From Pararhizobium polonicum (lineage in GTDB: Bacteria; Pseudomonadota; Alphaproteobacteria; Rhizobiales; Rhizobiaceae), in assembly GCF_001687365.1 (NCBI RefSeq), contig NZ_LGLV01000022.1, forward strand, positions 1 to 64,000: a stretch of DNA of 64,000 nucleotides. The letters run 5' to 3'. The position numbers and the translations under genes were made by a program. The notes beneath the pieces are model-generated. The model ran no database searches, was not told the origin of the DNA, and saw nothing but the letters and a program-made list of their open reading frames with translations. Below are positions 46,003 to 55,078 of this stretch, in pieces. Each line of letters opens with the position of its first letter. Within the stretch, counting starts at the first letter, position 1.

Positions 46003-46365
46003 ATGACGTCCCAAGGACCATATCGACGGCATTTGACGCCGTTCAAGCTGCAGCTTTGCCAGGATATTCGAAACGGTGTCACTGGACGGCGCGACGCGCA
46101 ACGTACTAGCGGCGTTTCGGCCAGCCATATCCAATTGCAGTTGACGCAGTTCGACCGCGGCGAACTGAACGATGAAGAGGCAGAGGCGAGCGTCATCGCC
46201 GAATATGAGGCGCAGATCGCGGCGCTGGAACGCCAAGTCGGCCAGCTCACGATGGAGTTGGACCTCGTTAAAAAAACTCTGCGCCAGCCAATCGCCGGCA
46301 GCAACGAGAACTCCTCCATCGTCACCGGCCCGCGGCCTGCTCCATCCGACGGGCGTGCAAGATAA
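46003..46365 (+). pseudogene. insertion-sequence OrfA-like fragment
   Basis: A 120-codon frame (MTSQGPYRRHLTPFKLQLCQ, a coiled-coil-like region DEEAEASVIAEYEAQIAALE, end SNENSSIVTGPRPAPSDG). It resembles OrfA proteins of rhizobial IS elements: an N-terminal helix-turn-helix, then a leucine-zipper-like helix. No OrfB with a DDE domain follows. Several changes in the HTH region and the missing partner suggest a remnant. Confidence 0.6.
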
Positions 46366-46560
46366 TCGACCTCCCGAGAAGCAGCTACTAGTACCGCTCC
46401 ACAGCAAGGGCTTTGAATCTCGATGCCACCCACCCACCTGCGGCGCGCCCCGGGAGCACCCGCTCGGCGCTGATGACCGGGCGTGCCGGACGGTCATTTG
46501 CTGGATTCGTGTCGGGCCGAGCGCCGCATGCCATCAAAATTACTTCCATACAGCCCACCG

Positions 46561-47439
46561 CTATTCGGTCAACATCGCAACGAAGGCCGAAACTTTAGGG
46601 GGACGAAACCGGGCCGCTGGATAAACGACATGAATGCCGCCGGATGGAAGGGACCAGTCCCGCAGCAACCGCACCAATCCGCCCGTTGCTATATGCTCGT
46701 CGGCCAGGAAGTCAGGCAGCACGGACACGCCTCCTTGCGCAATTGTGGCCACGAGAACTGCAGGCGTAGAGTTGGTCATGATACTCTGCCGCATCCGTAC
46801 AATGCGCCGGTCAAAATCAGGTCGGCTGAAGCGCCACAGGAGAGGCTCCTTTAGCGCAAGGTTGGCGATGAAGGGCAGGCCTGAAACATCTTCCGGCTCG
46901 GTCAGTCCAGTCAGGTCCACGAGACCCGGTGCCGCGACGAGAAGCTGCCTGAATGTGCCGATCCGCTTTGCCTGATGGCTGGAATCATCAAGCCATCCGA
47001 CGCGAATGGACAGATCGATGTGCTCGGCAACCAGATCCGCCCGAGCATCATCCAGCAGCAACTCGATTTTGCAGGCGGGATATCGCTGCGTAAACGCGGC
47101 GGCGATTGGAGCGATCCTGCTGACACCGTAGTCATTGGGCGCGGCAATTCGCAGCACCCCCTCCGGCGAAGCATTGGAACGGGTGACCTCGCCGATGGCG
47201 TCGTGCGCTTCCCGCAAGATCGATGCGCAACGGGCATAGAAAAGCAGGCCGGCTTCGGTTGGCTCGACGCGCCGCGTCGTGCGCAGAAGCAGACTCGTCT
47301 TCAGCTCTTCCTCCAGCCGGGCCACCTGCTGGCTGACAACGGTCTTGGTAATCCCAAGCCTGCGTGCGGCCTTCGTGAACGAACCGGCGTCAACAACGGC
47401 CGCGAAATAGGCGAGCCGGTTGAGATTGAAGTGTTCCAT
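46561..47439 (-). CDS. LysR-family transcriptional regulator
   Basis: A 292-residue LysR-type regulator. The helix-turn-helix covers residues about 4-62 (LAYFAAVVDAGSFTKAARRLGITKTVVSQQV), followed by the periplasmic-binding-like effector domain. The ATG at 47439 is preferred because the family normally starts just before this helix. It is divergent from the DsbA-like gene across 110 bp, the usual arrangement for a LysR gene and its target. Its 3-prime end borders the IS debris but the gene looks complete. Confidence 0.9.
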   Translation of the reverse strand: MEHFNLNRLAYFAAVVDAGSFTKAARRLGITKTVVSQQVARLEEELKTSLLLRTTRRVEPTEAGLLFYARCASILREAHDAIGEVTRSNASPEGVLRIAAPNDYGVSRIAPIAAAFTQRYPACKIELLLDDARADLVAEHIDLSIRVGWLDDSSHQAKRIGTFRQLLVAAPGLVDLTGLTEPEDVSGLPFIANLALKEPLLWRFSRPDFDRRIVRMRQSIMTNSTPAVLVATIAQGGVSVLPDFLADEHIATGGLVRLLRDWSLPSGGIHVVYPAARFRPPKVSAFVAMLTE

Positions 47440-47549
47440 TCGCGCCGCCCCATTGTAAGCTTTTGACATACATTCTGTAAAGTTTAGCGCAGCTTCACTT
47501 CCAATGGAAGTCAGCTAGGTTATGGACATCAGCAAGAGGATGCCTCGCC

Positions 47550-48182
47550 ATGCAGATTACTTACCTTTTCGATCCGCTATGCGGCTGGTGCTATGGCGCA
47601 GTTCCGACGCTCGAAAAAATCGCGAAGCTCGAGGGCGTCAGGATCGAACTCGCGCCGACCGGCCTCTTCGCCGGCCAAGGCGCGCGATCGATGGACGATC
47701 GATTTGCAGCTTTTGCCTGGCAAAACGATCAGCGGATCGGTCAGCTTACAGGGCAGGTTTTTAGCCAAGCCTATCGCGACCGCATTCTTGGCGGCGTGGG
47801 CAGCATGTTTGACTCGGCGGCCGCAACTCTCGGCATTGTCGCCGTGGGAATGACACAGAAGGACAGGGAGCGCGAGGCGCTGACAGTCCTCCAGGCCGCG
47901 CGTTATATCGACGGACGCAACAATTCGGACATTGCTATCGTGGCCGATACTCTCGATAAGGCCAGTTTCTCAGAGGCCGCGGCTCGCCTGCTCGCTCCCG
48001 ACGACGCCTTGTTCGCCGCCTACCGCAACCGGATTGAAAAAGCCCGGAGTCTTATGACGGAATTCCGCCTTGACGGCGTTCCGGCGCTTCTCGTGGGCGA
48101 TGACGAAAAGCGGCGCCAGCTGAGAAGCGACGTCCTCTACGGCGACTTCGATCGGCTCACAGCCGAACTGCGCGCAGCCTGA
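47550..48182 (+). CDS. DsbA-family protein (thioredoxin fold)
   Basis: A 210-residue DsbA/FrnE-like protein with a CGWC active site at residues 11-14 and the cis-Pro segment DGVPALLVG near the C-terminus. A helical domain is inserted between them. There is no signal peptide, so it acts in the cytoplasm as a thiol-disulfide oxidoreductase or isomerase. It is the first gene behind the LysR promoter; the metallo-beta-lactamase-fold gene follows 91 bp later. Confidence 0.9.
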   Translation: MQITYLFDPLCGWCYGAVPTLEKIAKLEGVRIELAPTGLFAGQGARSMDDRFAAFAWQNDQRIGQLTGQVFSQAYRDRILGGVGSMFDSAAATLGIVAVGMTQKDREREALTVLQAARYIDGRNNSDIAIVADTLDKASFSEAAARLLAPDDALFAAYRNRIEKARSLMTEFRLDGVPALLVGDDEKRRQLRSDVLYGDFDRLTAELRAA

Positions 48183-48273
48183 TCTACCGGTTTCGGCCGG
48201 TCATTCCACCGCACGTGATCGCCTATGCGATCGACACCTATGGGAGACAACAATGCACTTGAGGAGAGATATC

Positions 48274-49155
48274 ATGAAAACCGCACTTATAGCCGGCTTT
48301 AGCGCCGCTTTCGCTCCGGCGGGTCTCGGCAATGCCGCTGGATCGAAACTGTCGTGGAAGCACTTCCCTGCAGGGCAGAATGGGTTTTTCCGCGCGCCCG
48401 TTCTGCTTTCGGGCGCCAGCGAAGCGCTGCTGATTGATGGCGGTTTTACCTATCCAGACGGCCGCGCGCTGGCCGACGCCATCAAGGCGACGGGAAAGAA
48501 GCTGACCGCCGTTTATATCAGCCAGTCGGATCCTGATTATTATTTCGGCCTGAAGCCTGTTCTTGAAGCCTTCCCCGATACGAAGGTTCTGGCCGCTTCC
48601 GACACAATTACCGCCATCAAGGGCAATGTTGAGAAGAAGCTCTCGGTATGGGGGCCGCAACTCAAGGAGAACGGTCCGCAGACGCTTTCCGACATTGTCA
48701 TACCGGAAGCCTTCGACGCTCCAGGCCTCACGGTCGAGGGCGAGACAGTCGAGATCGTCGCCTCCGAAGCAGGACTGACCAACCGCCGCTATCTGTTCGT
48801 GCCGGCGCTGAACGCCGTCTTTGGCGGTGTCATGATCTTCTCCGGCGTCCATGTCTGGACCACAGACACGCAGACGCAAGAGCAGCGCGCGGCATGGATC
48901 GCGACCCTCGACAAGATCAGCGCCCGCACGCCGGCGGTTGTGGTGCCAGGTCACATGACCCCGGAAGGATCGACCGATCTGACCGCCGTCGATCATACCA
49001 GAAGCTATCTGCTCGCATTTGAGGAAGAAGTCGCCAAGGCAGCCAACGCCGCGGCCCTCAAGGCTGCCATGGAGGCTCGTTTTCCGGGGCTCGGCATGGG
49101 CGTGGCTCTCGATATCGGTTCCAAAGTCGCCAAGGGCGAAATGAAATGGAGCTGA
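48274..49155 (+). CDS. metallo-beta-lactamase-fold protein lacking the metal motif
   Basis: A 293-residue protein of the metallo-beta-lactamase fold with a probable signal peptide (first about 23 residues). The loop that normally reads HxHxDH is YISQSDPDYYFG: Gln84, Asp86 and Tyr89 stand in the three His places and only Asp88 is kept. A later His (PGHMTPEG) remains. Metal binding is therefore reduced or absent. The ATG at 48274 follows GAGGAGAGATATC. It lies in an operon with the DsbA-like gene. Confidence 0.85.
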   Translation: MKTALIAGFSAAFAPAGLGNAAGSKLSWKHFPAGQNGFFRAPVLLSGASEALLIDGGFTYPDGRALADAIKATGKKLTAVYISQSDPDYYFGLKPVLEAFPDTKVLAASDTITAIKGNVEKKLSVWGPQLKENGPQTLSDIVIPEAFDAPGLTVEGETVEIVASEAGLTNRRYLFVPALNAVFGGVMIFSGVHVWTTDTQTQEQRAAWIATLDKISARTPAVVVPGHMTPEGSTDLTAVDHTRSYLLAFEEEVAKAANAAALKAAMEARFPGLGMGVALDIGSKVAKGEMKWS

Positions 49156-49172
49156 GATAGAGATCGAAACAA

Positions 49173-49201
49173 TTCGGAGGACCCGTGAAAGGTCCTCCGA
49201 A
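49173..49201 (+). terminator. stem-loop after the MBL-fold gene
   Basis: An 11-bp perfect stem (TTCGGAGGACC, 49173-49183, with 49191-49201) with a 7-base loop, 18 bp after the stop codon. No T tract follows; it probably still ends the operon. Confidence 0.6.
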
Positions 49202-49487
49202 GATCACAGGCATAGGTTCCTCGCCGGGTCAAGAACGGCAAGATTGCCGAACCCGTCAACAGGAGGTCAACGGACTGAACAGGAGGCCGAACAGTGTCTC
49301 AATGCGCTTGACGAGGACCGCCGGTCTTCCTCGTCCCCGCTTTCTAGTGGTGAGCCTATTGGAAGCCATACGCGGACAGGCGGTTGATGCAGGAAGCCGC
49401 CCCGTAGCCTGTCTGTGATTTTCTCGAAGGCTGCCAACCCAGTTGACCCGGTCGTCCAACAGGGCCTTCGTGGTATTTACGCATCCA
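49202..49487. other. intergenic stretch without a recognisable gene
   Basis: About 290 bp between the MBL-fold gene and the end of the galactonate operon. Short frames occur on both strands, but I recognise no domain, repeat or RNA element in them. Confidence 0.4.
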
Positions 49488-50264
49488 TTAGCTATGCTGC
49501 AGAACGCTCAACCCACCGTCGATGGTCAGGCAGGTGGCATTCATGAATGGGCACTCGTCGGAGATCATGAAAATAGCGGCGAGCGCGATTTCTTCCGGTG
49601 AGGCGATGCGGCCGCCGGGATGAAGTTTCATCGTCTCGTTCTTAGCGGCGATCGGGTCCGGAAAACTGTTCCAGTAGTCGATGACCTTCTGGGTCGAGAC
49701 ATAACCGGGTGCCAGCGCATTTACACGAACACCTTGTGCCGCATATTCGAGGCCCAGCGACTTCGTCATACCCAGCAGCGCATGCTTGGCGAGCGGATAC
49801 GGGAACGTATGCGGAATAATGGTGAAGGCATGAGTCGAAGCGATGTTCAGGATAGCGCCGCCGCCGGCTGCTATGATTCCCGGCAGCACCGCCTTGGTGC
49901 AATTCCACGCACCCTTGAGGTTGATGTCGAAACAGCGGTGCCATTCCTCTTCGCTGGTTTCCAGCGGCTCATGAAAGACATTGACGCCGGCGTTGTTGAT
50001 CAGGGCATTGAGCGGTCCGATCTCAACTGCCGCCTGCTCCACCGCCGCCGCAATCGTATGAGCATCCGTGATACTGGCGACCGAAAAGCCAACCTTGGCC
50101 CCCGATAGCCGCAGCATGTCGACCTCCGCTTCCAGGATGTCCCCCTCGAGATCAACGAGGAGCAGGCTCGCGCCTTCCTTCGCGCAGGCCTTCGCAATAG
50201 CAAGGCCGATGCCCTGCGCCGCACCGGTGATCATGATCCGCTTGCCCTTCAGACGGTCCGTCAT
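49488..50264 (-). CDS. SDR-family oxidoreductase of the galactonate-type operon
   Basis: A 258-residue short-chain dehydrogenase with TGAAQGIG near residue 13, NNAGVN, Ser in ASTHAFT and YPLAK as the Tyr/Lys pair. It ends in TIDGGLSVLQHS. It resembles 2-keto-3-deoxy-L-fuconate and sugar dehydrogenases. The ATG at 50264 follows GGAGGCCAGAGC, 16 bp after the DgoD stop. It is the last gene of the operon and may oxidise the sugar or the keto-deoxy acid. Confidence 0.9.
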   Translation of the reverse strand: MTDRLKGKRIMITGAAQGIGLAIAKACAKEGASLLLVDLEGDILEAEVDMLRLSGAKVGFSVASITDAHTIAAAVEQAAVEIGPLNALINNAGVNVFHEPLETSEEEWHRCFDINLKGAWNCTKAVLPGIIAAGGGAILNIASTHAFTIIPHTFPYPLAKHALLGMTKSLGLEYAAQGVRVNALAPGYVSTQKVIDYWNSFPDPIAAKNETMKLHPGGRIASPEEIALAAIFMISDECPFMNATCLTIDGGLSVLQHS

Positions 50265-50280
50265 GCTCTGGCCTCCTGTC

Positions 50281-51429
50281 TCACCACTCTGCAAAGCTGC
50301 CGTCTTCATGACGCCAGATCGGATTGCGCCAGCGGTGACCTTCCTTGGCTCGTTCGATCACGTAGGCCTCATCAACCTCGATGCCAAGACCGGGACCCTG
50401 CGGGATCGAGACGTAGCCGTCGGCATAGTGGAAGACGTCCTTATTGGAGATATAATCGAGGATATCGTTGCTCTTGTTGTAGTGGATGCCGAGGCTCTGT
50501 TCCTGGATGAAGGCGTTGTAGCTGACGGCGTCGATCTGCAGGCAGGCGGCCAGCGCAATCGGGCCGAGCGGGCAATGAGGCGCCAGCGCCACATCATAGG
50601 CTTCGGCCATCGCCGCAATCTTGCGGCATTCGGTAATACCGCCGGCATGGGAAAGATCCGGCTGGATGATATCGACGAAGCCGTCGGAGAGAACCTGCTT
50701 GAAATCCCAGCGCGAATAGAGCCGTTCACCAAGCGCGATCGGCGTTCCGGTATGATTGACGATGTCGCGCAAGGCTTCCTTGTTTTCCGATAGAACCGGT
50801 TCTTCGATGAACATCAGCTTGTAGGGATCGAGTTCCTTGGCCAGAACCTTGGCCATTGGTTTGTGGACGCGGCCGTGAAAATCGACGCCAATTCCAATAT
50901 AGGGCCCCACCGCCTCGCGGATGGTGGCGATGGTCTGGACGGCCTTTTCGACTTTCTCCCAGCTATCGACGATCTGCATTTCTTCACAGCCGTTGAGCTT
51001 GATAGCCTTGAAACCGCGGGAGACCACATCGCGGGCGTTGTTGGCGACATCGGCCGGGCGATCGCCGCCGATCCAGGAATAGACCTTGATCTTGTCGCGC
51101 ACCTGGCCGCCGAGCAGAGAATGGATCGGTGCCCCAAGCGCCTTGCCCTTGATGTCCCAGAGCGCCTGGTCGATGCCGGAAATGGCGCTCATATGCACGG
51201 CGCCGCCGCGATAGAAGCCACCGCGATACATGACGTTCCAGTGATCCTCGATCAGGAACGGATCTTTTCCGATTAGATAGTCTTCCAGTTCATGAACCGC
51301 AGCCTGCACAGTCAGGGCACGACCTTCGACCACCGGCTCGCCCCAGCCGACAATGCCTTCATCGGTCTCAATCTTCAGAAACAACCAGCGCGGTGGAACG
51401 ATGTAGGTGGTGAGCTTGGTAATTTTCAT
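50281..51429 (-). CDS. dgoD: D-galactonate dehydratase
   Basis: A 382-residue enolase-superfamily dehydratase, the normal DgoD length. Visible active-site parts are AIKLNG, the metal ligands Asp and His in VDFHGRVH, Glu in [16 protein letters not shown], Asp in QPDLSHAGG and the catalytic His in [12 protein letters not shown]. It converts D-galactonate to 2-keto-3-deoxy-D-galactonate. The ATG at 51429 matches the family start (MKITKL). It lies between the GMC oxidoreductase and the SDR genes. No kinase or aldolase for the next steps is adjacent. Confidence 0.93.
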   Translation of the reverse strand: MKITKLTTYIVPPRWLFLKIETDEGIVGWGEPVVEGRALTVQAAVHELEDYLIGKDPFLIEDHWNVMYRGGFYRGGAVHMSAISGIDQALWDIKGKALGAPIHSLLGGQVRDKIKVYSWIGGDRPADVANNARDVVSRGFKAIKLNGCEEMQIVDSWEKVEKAVQTIATIREAVGPYIGIGVDFHGRVHKPMAKVLAKELDPYKLMFIEEPVLSENKEALRDIVNHTGTPIALGERLYSRWDFKQVLSDGFVDIIQPDLSHAGGITECRKIAAMAEAYDVALAPHCPLGPIALAACLQIDAVSYNAFIQEQSLGIHYNKSNDILDYISNKDVFHYADGYVSIPQGPGLGIEVDEAYVIERAKEGHRWRNPIWRHEDGSFAEW

Positions 51430-51496
51430 CGGGTCATGCCTTCTGGCTGAGCGCAAACTGGATTGAGACGAAGCGGGGACCAGGCATTAACGCGGC

Positions 51497-53125
51497 CTAC
51501 GCAAGAATGAGATCGGCGGCCTTTGCGGCAGCACCGAGAACCGCGGCATTGGTGTTACCGCTGACGATGGTGGGCATGATCGAAGCGTCTATGACGCGCA
51601 GACGATCGACGCCGCGAACTTTCAAGTCTGGTGTCAGGACGGCTTCCGGATCCCTATCATGCCCCATCCTGCAGGTGCCGACGGGATGATAACCGGTCTT
51701 CACGGTGCGGCGGCAATGATCGGCGATTGCCTCGTCGCTGGTCACGTCGATGCCAGGGAAAATTTCCCTGTCGATCAACTCGCGCATCGGCGATGCTGCA
51801 AGAACCGTTCGGGCGAATCGGAAGCTGGCGATGGTCAGACGCAGGTCGTCCGGATGCGTAAAAATTTGCGTATCGACGATGGGATTGGCAAAGGGGTCGC
51901 TCGAGGCGAGCGTGACACTACCGCGGGCCTTGGGACGCAACAGCAACGAATTGATGGTAACGCCATCACCGGGATCGGTGCCCATCACGTCCCGGTCGAG
52001 ATAGACGGTGGGCACGCAGAACATCTGGATCGTCGGTTCCGCATTGTTGCCGTCGGGATCGTAGAAAGCGCATGTCTCCACGCCTGTCGTCGTAGCCGGT
52101 CCCGATTTGAACAGCAGGTATTGCAACCCGGCCTTGATCATCGGCCAGCCGCGATCGGCTCCATAATAGCCGAACGAACCCTTGGTCGTGGCGACCACCG
52201 GGCACTCGTAGTGATCCTGCAGGTTCTGGCCGACGCCGGGTAGCGAAACCGCCGTCTGAATGCCGTGGCGGGACAGTTCTTCCTCCGGACCGATGCCGGA
52301 GAGCATCATGATTTTCGGCGTCTGATAGGCCCCCGCCGCCAGAATGACTTCGACGCCGGCGGTGGCGGTCTTTTTCGAGCCGTTCTGCATGTAGTCGACG
52401 CCAACGGCTCTGCCATTTTCCAGAACGAGACGCGTGACAGTCGCCCCGGTTTCGATCGTCAAGAGTGGATCGTTCATGACGGGAGCGAGAAACGCATCGA
52501 CCGCACTGCAGCGGCGGCGGGTCTGCCAATCGATCGTATGCTGCATGAAGCCGACGCCGAACTGTTCGGCGCCATTGAAATCCGGGTTATAGGGAATGCC
52601 CATGCCCTGCAGGGTTTTGACATAGGTGCGTGTCATCGGGCTGGTGTGGCCGAGATCCGAAATCTTCAGCGGCCCACCAACCCCATGGAATTCGCCGCCG
52701 AGATGATCATTGTCTTCCTGCGCCTTGAAATAGGGCAGGATATCCCGATACGACCACGCGCCATCGTTGTTTGTGCCCGGCTCCGTCACCGCCTCGTTCC
52801 AGCGATCGTAATCAGCCGCCTGCCCGCGCATGTAGACCATGGCGTTGACGGTGCTGCCGCCACCCAGAACCTTGCCCTGTGGAACGATCGGACCGCGGCC
52901 ATTCAGTTGCTCCTGCGGCTTGGTCTGGTGCATGGACAGATAGGTATCCTTGGCGAGAAACTTCATGTAGCCCGCCGGGAAATGCATGATCGGGTTGGCC
53001 TTGCGAGGCCCCCGCTCCAGCACCAGAACACGCGCCTTGCCGTCGCGCACGAGACGCGCGGCAACAACGCAGGCCGAGCTGCCGCCGCCGACGATAATAT
53101 AGTCGTATGCCGTCCGTTGGGACAT
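51497..53125 (-). CDS. GMC-family FAD oxidoreductase
   Basis: A 542-residue glucose-methanol-choline oxidoreductase. The FAD motif is YIIVGGGSSACVVAARL, with GGGSTVNAMVYMRG and GAYQTPKIMMLSGIG as the two family signatures. The catalytic His is in YHPVGTCRMG, and the C-terminus is SGNTNAAVLGAAAKAADLI. The usual GxGxxG has Ser in place of the last glycines (GGGSSA). It has no leader. In this operon it probably oxidises the imported sugar to a lactone or keto-sugar before DgoD. Confidence 0.92.
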   Translation of the reverse strand: MSQRTAYDYIIVGGGSSACVVAARLVRDGKARVLVLERGPRKANPIMHFPAGYMKFLAKDTYLSMHQTKPQEQLNGRGPIVPQGKVLGGGSTVNAMVYMRGQAADYDRWNEAVTEPGTNNDGAWSYRDILPYFKAQEDNDHLGGEFHGVGGPLKISDLGHTSPMTRTYVKTLQGMGIPYNPDFNGAEQFGVGFMQHTIDWQTRRRCSAVDAFLAPVMNDPLLTIETGATVTRLVLENGRAVGVDYMQNGSKKTATAGVEVILAAGAYQTPKIMMLSGIGPEEELSRHGIQTAVSLPGVGQNLQDHYECPVVATTKGSFGYYGADRGWPMIKAGLQYLLFKSGPATTTGVETCAFYDPDGNNAEPTIQMFCVPTVYLDRDVMGTDPGDGVTINSLLLRPKARGSVTLASSDPFANPIVDTQIFTHPDDLRLTIASFRFARTVLAASPMRELIDREIFPGIDVTSDEAIADHCRRTVKTGYHPVGTCRMGHDRDPEAVLTPDLKVRGVDRLRVIDASIMPTIVSGNTNAAVLGAAAKAADLILA

Positions 53126-53157
53126 GTCCTATTCTCCAACCGCACTGGCGGTAAATG

Positions 53158-54060
53158 CTACTGGTCTACCCAGGCAGACGGTTTCATGTGGATGCTGCCC
53201 ATAAGCGTTTCCCCGGGTTCAAGCACTGTCAAATCCCCGAGACCCGGCATGTTGTGGCCGTCTGCCAGATGCGACATCGGTTCGAAACAGAAATAGTCCC
53301 GCTGGAAAGCCGGATCGAAACTGGTGTCGGATACGAAAACGAAAGCATGGCGAAACAGCGGATCGGCCGTCAGGGAAAGCCGCGCGTTGCGCTCCGGCCA
53401 GACAATCTGCGCCTCACCACACCAATCCTCAAAGCCATTATTGACCCAGCGATGGGGCAGGCCGAGCGGATCGCTGAAGTCGACATCCGCCGGAATGTCC
53501 GTTGCCTCACCCGGCAGCCAGCCGTCCACTTCCGTCCAGTATTTTCGCGCCGGTGCGAGCAACGTGGTCTTCGGCGTCATCGGAAAATAGGGGTGCCACC
53601 CAAGCCCGAAAGGAAGCACGTCTTCCCCGTTGTTGGTGACAGACAGCGTCAACGTGAAGCCGTCATCCTGCAACACGAAACGCTGGGTCGCCGCATAGCT
53701 GTAGGGTGTCTTTTGACTGGCTGCGTTATTAAACGAAAGATCGAGCGAACCGGCCGTCTTTTGCGCGACAGTCCAATCGGCCTGCCAGCCTTCGCCATGC
53801 AGGTAGTGCCTGTCCCAAGCAGTATTCGCCTGGAAGTGATAGTCGCGGCCGCGAAAACTGAAACGATTGTCCCGAACACGATTACCGAAAGGCACCAGTG
53901 GATAACAGCCAGATGCCAAGGCGCCGGCGTCGTCGCCAGGGGCTTCGCGTAGAAGCGGTACCCGGCCTTCGTCCCTCCCCCACCAGAAGCCGAGGACGAT
54001 ACCGCCCTTGGTGGATATGCGGGCAGAAAGCTTTTCGCTGCTGAGATCGACAACGGTCAC
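53158..54060 (-). CDS. aldose 1-epimerase
   Basis: A 300-residue galactose-mutarotase-like protein. The substrate-binding regions are YPLVPFGNRVRDNRF, HYLHGEGW (His), GLGWHPYF (His) and a late Glu in TVLEPGE. It interconverts alpha and beta anomers of an aldose, supplying the right anomer for the oxidoreductase. It lies 4 bp after the permease stop and 33 bp before the GMC gene, in the galactonate-type operon. Confidence 0.92.
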   Translation of the reverse strand: MTVVDLSSEKLSARISTKGGIVLGFWWGRDEGRVPLLREAPGDDAGALASGCYPLVPFGNRVRDNRFSFRGRDYHFQANTAWDRHYLHGEGWQADWTVAQKTAGSLDLSFNNAASQKTPYSYAATQRFVLQDDGFTLTLSVTNNGEDVLPFGLGWHPYFPMTPKTTLLAPARKYWTEVDGWLPGEATDIPADVDFSDPLGLPHRWVNNGFEDWCGEAQIVWPERNARLSLTADPLFRHAFVFVSDTSFDPAFQRDYFCFEPMSHLADGHNMPGLGDLTVLEPGETLMGSIHMKPSAWVDQ

Positions 54061-54063
54061 GGC

Positions 54064-55065
54064 CTACCCCTTGTTGCGGGCAGCGCCGCGCTTGATGGCT
54101 TGGATATTGGCGAGCACCGCGATGACGATGATGAGGCCGCGCACCACCTGCTGGAAGAACGGATTGATGCCGAGAAGCACAAGGCCGTTGCCGATCAGAG
54201 TGATCACCAGCACGCCAAGCAAAGTACCGAGCATGGAACCGCGCCCCCCTGAAAGGGCCGTCCCACCGACAACTACAGCGGCAATCACGTCGAACTCCAG
54301 GCCGCTTGCCGCCGTCGCGTTGCCGGAACCGAGCCGCGAAAGGAGCAAGATGCCGGAAACTGCAGCCATCGCCCCTGCAATGGCAAACAGCGCAACGCGG
54401 ATGCGGGCGACATTGATGCCCGAAAGGAATGCAGCATGCGGATTGCCGCCGATCGCAAAGACCGAACGGCCGAAGGCGGTCTTGCGGCTGACGAAGGCGA
54501 AGACGGCAAACAGGGCCAGCATGATGATGGCTGCCGGCGGCACGCCGAGCACCGGCCGGTCAAGCATATCGACGATGTCGTTCCGCCCGATTGAAACCGG
54601 CAGCGCGTCGGTGACGAACAAAGCCGTACCGCGCAGCGCGCTCCACAGGCCGAGCGTACCGACGAAGGACGGCACGTCGAAATAGGCGCGCAGGATACCG
54701 GCAATGGACGCCAGAGCGGCACCGATGGCGATCGCGAACACGAAGGCGATCGGTGTCGGAATTCCCCATTGCAGCAGATAGGCAAGCGCCACGGAAATGA
54801 AGGCCACCATCGGGCCGACGCTGACGTCGATTTCACCGGAAATGATGATCAGCGTCGCCGCCCAGGCGGCAATGCCGATCGTTGCCGCATCGCGCAGGAT
54901 GTTGATCTGGTTGTTGAACGTCATGAACCCGCCGGCCGTTGCGGTAAAGACGATGTAGAGCACGGCGATCGCGACGAAGAGACTGATTTCGTTCATGTGC
55001 TGCGAAAATCCACCGCGCCGGCGTTTTGCGGATGCAGGTGATTGTGCTGCCTGTTTGAGGGACAT
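54064..55065 (-). CDS. sugar ABC transporter permease, RbsC type
   Basis: A 333-residue permease of the ribose/xylose/galactoside class (BPD_transp_2) with about ten hydrophobic segments. IISGEIDVSVGPMVAF and AFGRSVFAIGGNPHAAFLSGINV are family hallmarks, and VVVGGTALSGGRGSMLGTLLG is near the end. The ATG at 55065 follows ACGGAGAATAC, 13 bp after the ATPase stop. It works with the ATPase and the binding protein upstream in the operon. Confidence 0.93.
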   Translation of the reverse strand: MSLKQAAQSPASAKRRRGGFSQHMNEISLFVAIAVLYIVFTATAGGFMTFNNQINILRDAATIGIAAWAATLIIISGEIDVSVGPMVAFISVALAYLLQWGIPTPIAFVFAIAIGAALASIAGILRAYFDVPSFVGTLGLWSALRGTALFVTDALPVSIGRNDIVDMLDRPVLGVPPAAIIMLALFAVFAFVSRKTAFGRSVFAIGGNPHAAFLSGINVARIRVALFAIAGAMAAVSGILLLSRLGSGNATAASGLEFDVIAAVVVGGTALSGGRGSMLGTLLGVLVITLIGNGLVLLGINPFFQQVVRGLIIVIAVLANIQAIKRGAARNKG

Positions 55066-55078
55066 TCTGTATTCTCCG

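Noticed and set aside
45562-46497. Minus-strand open frame of 311 codons
   Set aside because: It crosses the OrfA-like remnant on the other strand, has an Arg/Ser/Ala-rich translation without any domain, and lies in IS debris. It is most likely a chance frame in GC-rich DNA.
51659-53296. Plus-strand frames of 194 and 343 codons
   Set aside because: They are antisense to the GMC oxidoreductase gene and carry no recognisable motif.
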